In this document: one piece after another, positions 27,276 through 34,829 of the stretch
Numbering within the stretch: the stretch's first letter is position 1
How the letters are laid out: each line of letters starts with the position of its first letter
DNA from: Verrucomicrobiaceae bacterium
GTDB taxonomy: Bacteria; Verrucomicrobiota; Verrucomicrobiia; Verrucomicrobiales; Verrucomicrobiaceae
DNA: 34,829 nucleotides
Assembly (NCBI GenBank): GCA_029865835.1
Contig: JARXAL010000160.1
Location: forward strand, 1-34,829
Reading direction: 5' to 3'
Notes under the pieces: generated by a model
Seen by the model: only the letters and a program-made list of their open reading frames with translations
What the model was told of the DNA's origin: nothing
Databases searched by the model: none
Program-made: the position numbers and the translations under genes

Positions 27276-28454
27276 ATGGAGCTATTAAACGGACTGCATC
27301 TGGGATACTGCACAAACATTCACCGCGGGGAGACGTGGGAGGAAACGTGGCGGTGTTTGAAAGAATACACCCTGCAGGTGAAGAGCCGGGTTTGTGTATC
27401 GGGGCAACCCTACGGCATCGGACTGAGACTCAGTGCTGTTGCCGCACAGGAACTTGCGGAGCCTAGCCAATTGGCGGCGTTTAAGTCTTGGCTGGAGGCA
27501 AACGATTGTTATGTCTTCACGATCAACGGGTTCCCCTATGGAGCATTTCATGGGACCCGAGTGAAGGAACAGGTCTTCCGGCCGGATTGGACCCAGCCGG
27601 ATCGCCTGACCTATACCTGTCTCTTGTTCGATTTGCTGGCGGAATTGCTTCCAAAAGGAATGAGTGGCAGCGTAAGCACGCTGCCCGGCAGCCACAAGAC
27701 TTTTGGAGTTGGTGCAGAGGAGTTTGATGCGATCTTTGCCAACCTCCAAAGCTGTGCTCATCATATCGAGAAGCTGGCAGAAAAAACGGGTCATGATTTG
27801 CATTTGGGATTGGAACCGGAACCGCTTGGGTTGTTTGAGACTTCAGGGGAGACACTGAAGTTTTTTGGCCTATACCTGGACCGACACCCGGGAGACTCGG
27901 TGTTCTTCAGGCGGGTCGGACTGAACTACGACACGTGTCATTTGGCAATCGAGTATGAGGAGCCCCAGACGGCACTGAACCGAATCACCCAGGCTGGAGT
28001 TCGGCTCAGTAAGCTCCATTTTAGCTCGGCACTGAAACTCCGCCCAACGCTAGAAAATCTTGAGCGTTTGCAGGCCTATGACGAGCCTGTCTACTTCCAC
28101 CAAGTGATCGCCAAGGAGAGTGATGAATTGCCTCTGCGGAGATTCAAGGATTTACCGGACGCCCTGGAGTTTGCAAAGCGCAGTCCAGACGCTGTTGGCC
28201 AAGAGTGGCGAGTTCATTTTCACATTCCGCTACACGCCGAGCCGGGTGGGGATTTTCAAAGCACACGGGACCACCTGCTGGGCACCATGGATTGGCTTGC
28301 GAAGCAGCCGCAGAAGTGTTCGCATATCGAAATGGAGACTTATACATGGGAAGTGCTGCCGGAGGCGCTGCGGACGGGCTCAGTGGTCGATCAGCTAGTG
28401 AAGGAGTATGAATGGACTCTTGGGGAGATGCGAGAACGCCAACTGGCGCCTTAA
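27276..28454 (+). CDS. eboE: EboE-like metabolite traffic protein (TIM-barrel, sugar-isomerase fold)
   Basis: The 392-residue protein resembles EboE of the ebo cluster: an opening GLHLGYCTNIHRGETWEETW, then HDLHLGLEPEPLGLFET, LNYDTCHLAIEYEEP and a late EMETYTWEVLPEAL. These belong to a xylose-isomerase-like TIM barrel with probable metal ligands in E-P-E and D-x-C-H. Ebo proteins in cyanobacteria and other phyla are needed to move certain metabolites, such as the scytonemin monomer, to the periplasm. Here no other ebo gene (prenyltransferase, dehydroquinate-synthase-like, TatD-like or phosphatase-like) is adjacent. It is divergent from an outer-membrane barrel protein, which could be a functional partner, but that is only inference. 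Confidence 0.85.
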   Translation: MELLNGLHLGYCTNIHRGETWEETWRCLKEYTLQVKSRVCVSGQPYGIGLRLSAVAAQELAEPSQLAAFKSWLEANDCYVFTINGFPYGAFHGTRVKEQVFRPDWTQPDRLTYTCLLFDLLAELLPKGMSGSVSTLPGSHKTFGVGAEEFDAIFANLQSCAHHIEKLAEKTGHDLHLGLEPEPLGLFETSGETLKFFGLYLDRHPGDSVFFRRVGLNYDTCHLAIEYEEPQTALNRITQAGVRLSKLHFSSALKLRPTLENLERLQAYDEPVYFHQVIAKESDELPLRRFKDLPDALEFAKRSPDAVGQEWRVHFHIPLHAEPGGDFQSTRDHLLGTMDWLAKQPQKCSHIEMETYTWEVLPEALRTGSVVDQLVKEYEWTLGEMRERQLAP

Positions 28455-28512
28455 GCACGCGATTTTGGCTGCAATTTGACGTGGTGGTTGACGTTTTGGA
28501 CGTAACCCTCTG

Positions 28513-30912
28513 ATGCTTGCTTTGATACGCCTTGTTCCTTTTGCGCTGTTCGCGACCGTTTGCTCTTTTTGTCGCGCTGGAGGGCCCGGTGCAGCGTTTC
28601 TTGATCAGCACTGCATCAGCTGTCATGACGCCGATGTGAAAAAAGGCGGCCTGGACCTTCAATCGCTCAAGTTTGATCCAAATCAAAGCGCATGGATTAA
28701 AGTCTTCGAACGCGTGCGCGATGGGGAGATGCCGCCCAAAAAGAAAGCCCAGCCTGATAAGGCGGAGAAGGACCAGTTTCTCGCTGCCTTGAAGGAACCG
28801 CTGCTCAAGGCTGATTCGGAGGACATCGCCTCAAATGGGCGGGTGCGCAGTCGAAGACTCACCCGAGTCGAGTATGAGCATACGCTGCATGATCTGCTAG
28901 GCATCGATATTCCACTGAAAACGCTGTTGCCGGAAGATCGCGCCTCCCATGGCTTTGAAACCGTTGCCGATGGCCAACAACTCTCGCACCATCAACTGGC
29001 TCGCTATCTGGACGTCGCCGACCTTGCCTTGGGCGACGCATTCAAACGTGCTGTTCAGGGGGATGAGTCATTTGAAAAATTCGTGGACCCAAAAGCGCTC
29101 AGTAAGAGCCGAGGGGGCAACTATCGCGGTCCAGAGTTTCGCAAGGGAGAAAGCCTTTCCTGGCCAATCACGCTGCAGTTTTTCGGTCGGATGACAGAGA
29201 CCACCGTGCCGGACGACGGCTGGTATCGCATCACGCTCAAAGACGTGCGTGCCATCAACCCTGGAGCCGAAGGAGTCGTCTGGGGCACACTCCGGTCCGG
29301 TGAGTGCTACTCCAATGCGCCGCTGCTATTCATGATCGGACTCGTCGAAGCCACTGCGACAACGCGTGATCTGGTTTATGAGGCTTGGATTGAAAAGGGT
29401 CACATGCTGGAGTTAAAGCCGAATGACGGCCTGCTGAAAACCGCTCCGACCGGAGCCAAAGGAGGCAATGTTTCCTTTAACGGGCGGGATCTCTCCAAGC
29501 AAGGCTTTGAAGGCATTGCGCATCGCGGCATCAACCTGCAGCGCATTCATCCGTATGCCGATCAAATAGCCGTATCCAAGAACCTCTTCGGTGAACTGGA
29601 ACCTCAAGCGATCAAATCAGAAAGTCTCAACTCGTTGATCACCCGGTTCGCTACCCGCGCCTTCCGGCGCCCCGTCACAATCGAACAAGCCGCACCCTAT
29701 CACGAAATTGCCAAGAACTCTCTCGTCGAAGGTGACACTCCGATCGAAGCGCTGCGTACTGCCTACCGAGCCATTTTGTGCTCACCACGCTTTCTCACCT
29801 TCATCGAGGCACCTGGCCCGCTGAACGACTCCGCGATTGCCAGCCGTCTCAGCTACGCTCTCTGGTGCTCCATGCCCGACGAAGAGCTCATCCGGCTTGC
29901 CAGTCAAAACAAGCTCCACGAGCGCGAAGTGCTCGCCGAGCAAGTCGAGCGCCTACTCACCGATGCGAAATCGAAACGCTTCATTCAGAGCTTCACCGAC
30001 CAGTGGTTGAAGCTCAATCAGATCGACTTTACCACGCCCGATGTTCGACAGTTCCGCAGCTTCGATCCGATTCTGCAAACCTCGATGCTCGAAGAAACTC
30101 GCGCCTACTTTGCAGAAATGCTGAGCGATGACTTGAGCATCACCCACCTCATTGATTCCGACTTTGCCATGCTCAATGGCCGGCTTGCAAGGCACTATGC
30201 TGGCGAGAATCCGATTCAGAAAAAGAGCGGCATTTCAAAGAAGAACAAAAAGACCGAGGCTCCCTCAATCCCATCATCTGAGAACCTCGTTGTCTCTCCT
30301 GTTCAGCCTGGCAAGGGTTTGCAAAAGGTCGTACTCAAACCCGATTCCAAACGCGGTGGCCTCGTCACTCAAGGCGCGATCCTCAAAGTCACGGCCGATG
30401 GCACCAGCACCTCACCCGTGGTACGTGGGGTGTTCATTAATGAGCGCATCCTCGGCAACCCCATCCCTCCACCACCGCCCGGCATCCCAGCCATTGAGCC
30501 CGACATCCGCGGAGCCACGAGCATTCGCGACCAACTGGACAAGCACCGCAACAATGAAAGCTGCGCCAGTTGCCATCAAACCATCGACCCACCCGGCTTC
30601 GCTCTCGAAAACTATGACCCTATTGGCGTTTGGCGCAGTGCTTATGGCCAAAACAATCAAGGTGCTTCCATCAATCCTGCAGGGACCACTCCGGAAGGCC
30701 AACTATTCAATGACCTGACGACCTGGAAGCAACTTTACACCCAGCGACCACAACAACTCGCCCGAGGCTTTGCCCAGCAATTCCTCACTTACGCCACCGG
30801 TGCACCGCCACGCTTCAGCAACGAAGCAGAACTCGATGAAATCTCAAAAACCACCCATCTGCGCTCCATCATCCGCGAGGTCGTCTTGAGTGATATCTTT
30901 CAAACCAAGTAA
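28513..30912 (+). CDS. DUF1592-family cytochrome c protein (DUF1587/1592/1588/1585)
   Basis: The 799-residue exported protein has a signal peptide and an N-terminal haem motif CISCH (34-38). MPPKKK follows, the end of a PSCyt-type domain. DUF1587 begins near RLTRVEYEHTLHDLLGID, followed by DUF1595/1592 (with RLSYALWCSMPDEELIRLA), DUF1588 with a second haem motif CASCH (684-688) in ESCASCHQTIDPPGFALENYDPIG, and DUF1585 at the end. A lysine/proline/serine-rich linker of about 50 residues (566-620) precedes DUF1588. The protein is predicted to be periplasmic and redox-active, with no known reaction. It is followed after 15 bases by the DUF1552 gene, its usual partner. Confidence 0.93.
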   Translation: MLALIRLVPFALFATVCSFCRAGGPGAAFLDQHCISCHDADVKKGGLDLQSLKFDPNQSAWIKVFERVRDGEMPPKKKAQPDKAEKDQFLAALKEPLLKADSEDIASNGRVRSRRLTRVEYEHTLHDLLGIDIPLKTLLPEDRASHGFETVADGQQLSHHQLARYLDVADLALGDAFKRAVQGDESFEKFVDPKALSKSRGGNYRGPEFRKGESLSWPITLQFFGRMTETTVPDDGWYRITLKDVRAINPGAEGVVWGTLRSGECYSNAPLLFMIGLVEATATTRDLVYEAWIEKGHMLELKPNDGLLKTAPTGAKGGNVSFNGRDLSKQGFEGIAHRGINLQRIHPYADQIAVSKNLFGELEPQAIKSESLNSLITRFATRAFRRPVTIEQAAPYHEIAKNSLVEGDTPIEALRTAYRAILCSPRFLTFIEAPGPLNDSAIASRLSYALWCSMPDEELIRLASQNKLHEREVLAEQVERLLTDAKSKRFIQSFTDQWLKLNQIDFTTPDVRQFRSFDPILQTSMLEETRAYFAEMLSDDLSITHLIDSDFAMLNGRLARHYAGENPIQKKSGISKKNKKTEAPSIPSSENLVVSPVQPGKGLQKVVLKPDSKRGGLVTQGAILKVTADGTSTSPVVRGVFINERILGNPIPPPPPGIPAIEPDIRGATSIRDQLDKHRNNESCASCHQTIDPPGFALENYDPIGVWRSAYGQNNQGASINPAGTTPEGQLFNDLTTWKQLYTQRPQQLARGFAQQFLTYATGAPPRFSNEAELDEISKTTHLRSIIREVVLSDIFQTK

Positions 30913-30927
30913 TTCATCATCACCAAC

Positions 30928-32184
30928 ATGAGCACTTTCACCTTTCAAAAACAACTCTCCCGCCGCGCGATGTTGCGTGGTGCGGGTCTCTCACTCGGTC
31001 TTCCGATGCTTGAGGCGATGACTCCGGCTTTTGCTGCCGTTCAAGAGTCTCAAAAAGCCAAGCGATTCGTTGGTGTGAGTTTGGCCTTGGGGCTGCACAA
31101 TCCGAATCTGGTGCCGGAGGGCAGTGGTCGAAATTACAAACCCTCGCGGTATCTTGCAGGCATTCAGGATTTGCGGGAGGATTTCACGGTGGTGTCAGGG
31201 TCATCGCATCCAGGCGTCACGGGTGGCCACACAGCGGAGGGCAGCATTTTTTCAGCCTGTCCGAATGCGCGCGGTTCGACGACCCGAAACACGATCTCAC
31301 TCGATCAACTCATGGCCAAGCATTTGGGGCATGAGACGCGGTTTCCATCCTTGGTTCTCAATACAAACTCGCAGACCAGCCCGAGCTACACAGAGAATGG
31401 CTCGATGATTCCCGCGGAAAACAGCGCGATGAAGCTCTTCACGCGACTTTTCGTCAATGACACCCCCGCAGAGCAGGAACGCCAAGCGGAGCTCATCCGT
31501 AGTGGACGGAGTGTGATGGATGTGGTCGGAGCAGAGGCGAAATCCCTCCAACGCGAACTCGGGGCGGGTGATCGAGACAAACTGGACGCTTGGTTTACAA
31601 GTGTGCGTGAGTTAGAACAGCGACTGGCCGCTAACGAGTCCTGGACTCACAAGCCCAAGCCGAAAGTAGCCCTCAAACCCCCGGCACAAATTCCAAGAGA
31701 CAATGAAGTGGCCGTGGAACGCATTTTTCTCGATATCATCCACATGGCGCTAGTGACCGACAGCACACGCTTCATCACACTCCACATCACCGGCAACAAT
31801 GTGCAAGGCATCGAAGGCGTGGATGAAGCTTATCACAACCTGAGTCACCATGGCATGGACGAGGAAAAGCTTGCTCAACTGGCACTCGTCGAGCAGGGCG
31901 TGATCAACGAATGGGCCGGCTTCTTGCGCAAGCTCAAGTCCGACAGCCTTCTTGACGAAACGATGGTGCTACTCACCTCAAACCTCGGCAATGCCTCCGC
32001 GCATGACAACAAGAACATGCCAGTGCTCTTTGCCGGTGGAGGCTTCAAACACGGCCATCATCTTGCCTTTGATCAAAAGGATAACTATCCCCTGCCGAAC
32101 CTTTATCTAACCGCGATTCAAAAGCTTGGCCTGGAACAGGAAAGCTTCGCAACGAGTTCGAATGTCATGACTGGGCTGCTTTGA
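30928..32184 (+). CDS. DUF1552 domain protein with Tat signal
   Basis: The 418-residue protein has a twin-arginine signal (LSRRAMLRGAGLSLGLPMLEAM). It matches DUF1552, a family distantly related to DUF1501, with GVSLALGLHNPNLVPEGSG, VVSGSSHPGVTGGHTAEGS and LVLLTSNLGNASAHDNKNMPVLFAGGG-type blocks. It is probably made with the DUF1592 protein 15 bases upstream, a pairing typical of Planctomycetes and Verrucomicrobia. Function is not established. Its stop lies 18 bases from the stop of a second, convergent DUF1592 gene. Confidence 0.93.
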   Translation: MSTFTFQKQLSRRAMLRGAGLSLGLPMLEAMTPAFAAVQESQKAKRFVGVSLALGLHNPNLVPEGSGRNYKPSRYLAGIQDLREDFTVVSGSSHPGVTGGHTAEGSIFSACPNARGSTTRNTISLDQLMAKHLGHETRFPSLVLNTNSQTSPSYTENGSMIPAENSAMKLFTRLFVNDTPAEQERQAELIRSGRSVMDVVGAEAKSLQRELGAGDRDKLDAWFTSVRELEQRLAANESWTHKPKPKVALKPPAQIPRDNEVAVERIFLDIIHMALVTDSTRFITLHITGNNVQGIEGVDEAYHNLSHHGMDEEKLAQLALVEQGVINEWAGFLRKLKSDSLLDETMVLLTSNLGNASAHDNKNMPVLFAGGGFKHGHHLAFDQKDNYPLPNLYLTAIQKLGLEQESFATSSNVMTGLL

Positions 32185-32202
32185 CCCGTGCAAACCGCAG
32201 GC

Positions 32203-34725
32203 TCAAAGGGTGCTGCCCTGCGTCTGGAACGCCTCACTCAGCACAATCGCCTCTACGAGGGCGTCAGCTTGATTACCAGTTCGTTTCAGTTCGGCGAGCA
32301 ATTCGAGGATCAATCCTTCATCCTGGGGTTTCAAAGCACGACCCAGAGCGAAGGCGGTCAGCCGGCGAGTTAGGTTGGCGAGAAATTCGTCTTGATGCCG
32401 TGCCTGGATGGCAGCCCGTAATTCAGCGGGACCATTGATCGTGATACCCCCGGGCAGGATCCCGGTGGCATCGACAGGCTTGCCGGCCTCTTGGGTGCGG
32501 AAACGTCCGATCGCATCAAAATTCTCCAGCCCAAAGCCAATCGGGTCGATCTTGTCATGACAACCCGCGCAGCTTTCATTGCGACGATGAGCCGCAAGTT
32601 CTTCACGCAAAGTCTTGCCGCGCTCCCCGGCTTTGTCGTCGAGTTGACCGGCATCAGCCGGGGGTTCGGCAAGTTTGCGGCCGAGCAGATTTTCCAGCAC
32701 CCACTTGCCGCGGATCACGGGACTGGTACGATTCGGCGTGGAAGAGGCTGTTAGCACAGCCGCCATTCCAAGGAGCCCGGCGCGATGATCGTCAGTGAAA
32801 GTGACCGGCTTCATTTCCATGCTGGAAATGCCTTCGATCCCATACAACTGAGCCAGTTCGGCGTTGGCGAAGGTCTCCCGAGTATCGAGTAACCGAGTGA
32901 GGCTGCCACCTGTACGGAGCAGGTTTTCGTAAACAAGCACAGGCTCGAATTTGATCGCCTCAGCAAGGGCTGGGGTGAAATCGCGGAACTTTCTGGCGTC
33001 CGGCACGTGCTCGGAACCGAGGCCGGAAAAGCCCAGCCACTGGCCGAGAAAAGTACTGGTGAAAGCCCGGGCCTTTGGGTCAGTGACCATGCGCTTCACC
33101 TGTGCCCGCAGTGTCGCATCGTCACGAAGTTCACCCGCATCGGCGAGCGCGCGGAGTTTTTCATCTGGCATGGTCATCCAGAGAAAGTAGCTCACGCGAT
33201 TGGCGAGTTGATGATCACCGAGCTGGCCCGCGCGGAATTCATCGCGAAAGACAAAGCTCGGCGAGGTCAACGCAGCGGTGAAGGCGAGCGTTAAAGCCTC
33301 GTCATGAGATTCACCACGTGCCTTGGCTTTGTCAAAAAGCTGCAGGTGCTTTTCCAGCTCGCCGTCACGCAAAGGGCGACGAAAGGCACGGGGCAAAAAG
33401 GCAGTAAGAGCCACGCTGGCATCGGATTGGAAGAGGGAGTTAGGCTTCGATCCCACAGGCGAAAGAGGACCATCAACCTTGATCCAATCGACGCCTGGGG
33501 CACCGATGCGTTGAGGTTTGGCGGCACCCTGAGACTCAGCGCTACCAATCAGCGACGCAGGATCAAAAGGCATACCGAGCACCTCCAATGAATCTCCTAC
33601 CACTTGGCGATTGCTAGCCAGTTTGGCCGCATTTGCGGCTTCGATCTCGCGATCGATTTCGGTTACTGGAACCTTCATGGCCTGGGCGAGCTGTTGTTTG
33701 GCCGCGATCATGCCCTCGGTGCGTTCGGGTAGCAGATTGAAGAAGCTGCGGAGATCATTCGGGTTTCCATCCGGAGTCACGGCGCGGAGATACTCAATGC
33801 GCATCTGCATGTTCTGGAAGTTGCGATTGAGCATATCCACAAGCTTCTTGATTTCGACCGAGGCATTGGCGGGAAGCGGCAACTGAGGCGCGTTCATCTT
33901 TGCTGCAGCGCTGACCAAGGGTGCGGCCGTTTTCTGGTCGAAGACAGGATAGCCTCCTTTCGGAGGAGTGCGAGTCTTGCGAGCCACCGATGGTGTCGGC
34001 TTTCGAAATTGCGTATTGTCAATATTCCAAGTCATTTGATGCGAACCCGCACGGAGCAGTAGTTCGACGGTTTGCTCCTGCGGCTTGTTGTCCTCGCAGA
34101 AAAAGTAGGCTCGGGGTTCGTTGTCGATGCGCAGTCTCATGCCGCTGTCCCCCCCGCGACCGACATGCTTCACAGTCAAACGATACCAGCCATCGGCAGG
34201 CACGATGACCTCGTCATATAGCGTGCGCTGCCCTGCTCCAGCGAGAGAGTATCCGACGCCGCCACCGGGCAAATCTTCAGGCTTCGAGCCGCGCTCGGTC
34301 ATCAGCATTTTTTCAGCCTCAAACATCTTTTGAATGGGCTTCTGCTTCAACGCGAGCGCTGCTTTCAGCGCATAGTCCGCAGCGTCAAAAAGTTGCTCGG
34401 CCAGGGCGGGTGAAATGAAAAGCGCATCGCGATCATTCGTGAAGCCTGAGAGCCCAGGGCCATCATCGAGGAGCAACTTGCCTGGCTCAAAATCGATACC
34501 GATAAGATCCCGCAGGGTACTGTTGTATTCCGTTTTCGTCAGTCGCGGCAAGGTCACATGTTCGATGCCCTTTTGCTGGCTCCAATCGATCGAAGCCAAC
34601 CCATGCCGGAGAAAATCCATGATTTGTTCCCGCTCAGCAGAAGTCGGCAGCGGCTTCTTGGGCGGCATTTCCTCCTCTTCGACTTGTTGCAGCATTGTCT
34701 GCCAGAGTTTGAAGTCCTTTTGCAC
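32203..34725 (-). CDS. DUF1592-family cytochrome c protein, second copy, 5' part cut off by in-frame TAG
   Basis: From a GTG at 34725 the frame encodes 840 residues: the end of a PSCyt-type domain (EEEMPPKKPLP), DUF1587 (LPRLTKTEYNSTLRDLIGID), DUF1595/1592, DUF1588 with the haem motif CAGCH (codons 32571 to 32557) and DUF1585. The GTG is unlikely to be the natural start, because the same frame continues upstream through a TAG (34767-34765) into a haem motif and a normal N-terminal domain. The gene therefore appears broken, or the base is an error, or the protein is made without its first haem. No DUF1552 or DUF1501 partner follows it; it is tail to tail with the intact DUF1592/DUF1552 pair. 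Confidence 0.85.
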   Translation of the reverse strand: MQKDFKLWQTMLQQVEEEEMPPKKPLPTSAEREQIMDFLRHGLASIDWSQQKGIEHVTLPRLTKTEYNSTLRDLIGIDFEPGKLLLDDGPGLSGFTNDRDALFISPALAEQLFDAADYALKAALALKQKPIQKMFEAEKMLMTERGSKPEDLPGGGVGYSLAGAGQRTLYDEVIVPADGWYRLTVKHVGRGGDSGMRLRIDNEPRAYFFCEDNKPQEQTVELLLRAGSHQMTWNIDNTQFRKPTPSVARKTRTPPKGGYPVFDQKTAAPLVSAAAKMNAPQLPLPANASVEIKKLVDMLNRNFQNMQMRIEYLRAVTPDGNPNDLRSFFNLLPERTEGMIAAKQQLAQAMKVPVTEIDREIEAANAAKLASNRQVVGDSLEVLGMPFDPASLIGSAESQGAAKPQRIGAPGVDWIKVDGPLSPVGSKPNSLFQSDASVALTAFLPRAFRRPLRDGELEKHLQLFDKAKARGESHDEALTLAFTAALTSPSFVFRDEFRAGQLGDHQLANRVSYFLWMTMPDEKLRALADAGELRDDATLRAQVKRMVTDPKARAFTSTFLGQWLGFSGLGSEHVPDARKFRDFTPALAEAIKFEPVLVYENLLRTGGSLTRLLDTRETFANAELAQLYGIEGISSMEMKPVTFTDDHRAGLLGMAAVLTASSTPNRTSPVIRGKWVLENLLGRKLAEPPADAGQLDDKAGERGKTLREELAAHRRNESCAGCHDKIDPIGFGLENFDAIGRFRTQEAGKPVDATGILPGGITINGPAELRAAIQARHQDEFLANLTRRLTAFALGRALKPQDEGLILELLAELKRTGNQADALVEAIVLSEAFQTQGSTL

Positions 34726-34829
34726 ACTCTGGAGTGAGCCGAAGTGAGTGAGATCGACGTCCCCCTACTGCTTATCGGCGTTGTGGCAATCCAGGCAGTA
34801 GGTCTTCAATAGCGGCTGAATGTCGGCAG
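34726..34829 (-). pseudogene. N-terminal haem region of the DUF1592 gene, separated by a nonsense codon
   Basis: In the same frame as the downstream DUF1592 protein, the bases to the window edge encode LLKTYCLDCHNADKQ, then TAG, then GDVDLTHFGSLQS. Family members usually have a residue such as Lys at that position (DKxKGD). A single change of AAG to TAG would explain the stop. The haem motif YCLDCH is intact. The true start lies outside the window. Confidence 0.75.

Overview
The window looks like chromosomal DNA of a GC-rich bacterium of the Verrucomicrobiota, probably near Verrucomicrobiaceae/Prosthecobacter. That placement is inferred from gene content: planctomycete/verrucomicrobial c-type cytochrome proteins (PSD1 and DUF1592 types), their Tat-exported partners (DUF1501, DUF1552), sulfatases, a sialate O-acetylesterase, a FecR/LamG protein next to an ECF sigma factor, and an orphan EboE. 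Few genes have a clear Shine-Dalgarno sequence. I saw no tRNA, rRNA, CRISPR array, transposase or phage gene.

Layout. 1-6340, plus strand: a 5'-truncated sulfatase, a DUF4143 AAA ATPase with its own near-leaderless promoter, a sialate O-acetylesterase, a TRIC-type channel and a parallel beta-helix protein. Apart from the ATPase these genes are strongly C-rich on the coding strand. 6428-12640, plus strand: a tight four-gene unit of ECF sigma factor, FecR/LamG membrane protein, PSD1 cytochrome protein with an F5/8C-like domain, and DUF1501 protein; two of its junctions are ATGA overlaps. 12775-14055, minus strand: metY. 14237-17041, plus strand: a YafY/WYL regulator, a small MGMT/ATL-like protein, two VOC proteins and a YdeI-like protein. 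17115-17830: a Phd/VapC-type toxin-antitoxin pair whose promoter places the start codon at about +1.

17860-26059, mixed strands: an SGNH hydrolase and a DEAD-box helicase (minus), a second sulfatase with a lysine-rich tail (plus), an orphan DUF1501 protein (minus), and a UDP-sugar epimerase (plus) that shares a TTAA double stop with D-Ala-D-Ala ligase (minus), which lies downstream of a Gfo/Idh/MocA protein without the usual EKP lysine. 26221-28454: an outer-membrane barrel protein (minus) divergent from eboE (plus), with a 9-bp inverted repeat between them. 28513-34829: a DUF1592 cytochrome plus DUF1552 pair (plus), facing a second DUF1592 gene (minus) that has an in-frame TAG just after its N-terminal haem motif and runs off the window.

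How the genes may work together (inference): the sulfatases, acetylesterase, beta-helix protein, SGNH hydrolase and cytochrome/DUF1501/DUF1552 pairs suggest extracytoplasmic processing of complex, perhaps sulfated or acetylated, polysaccharides. The sigma/FecR-LamG pair is the most likely signal-responsive switch. The best candidate for an under-described system is the sigma / FecR-LamG / PSD1-F5/8C / DUF1501 cassette at 6428-12640.
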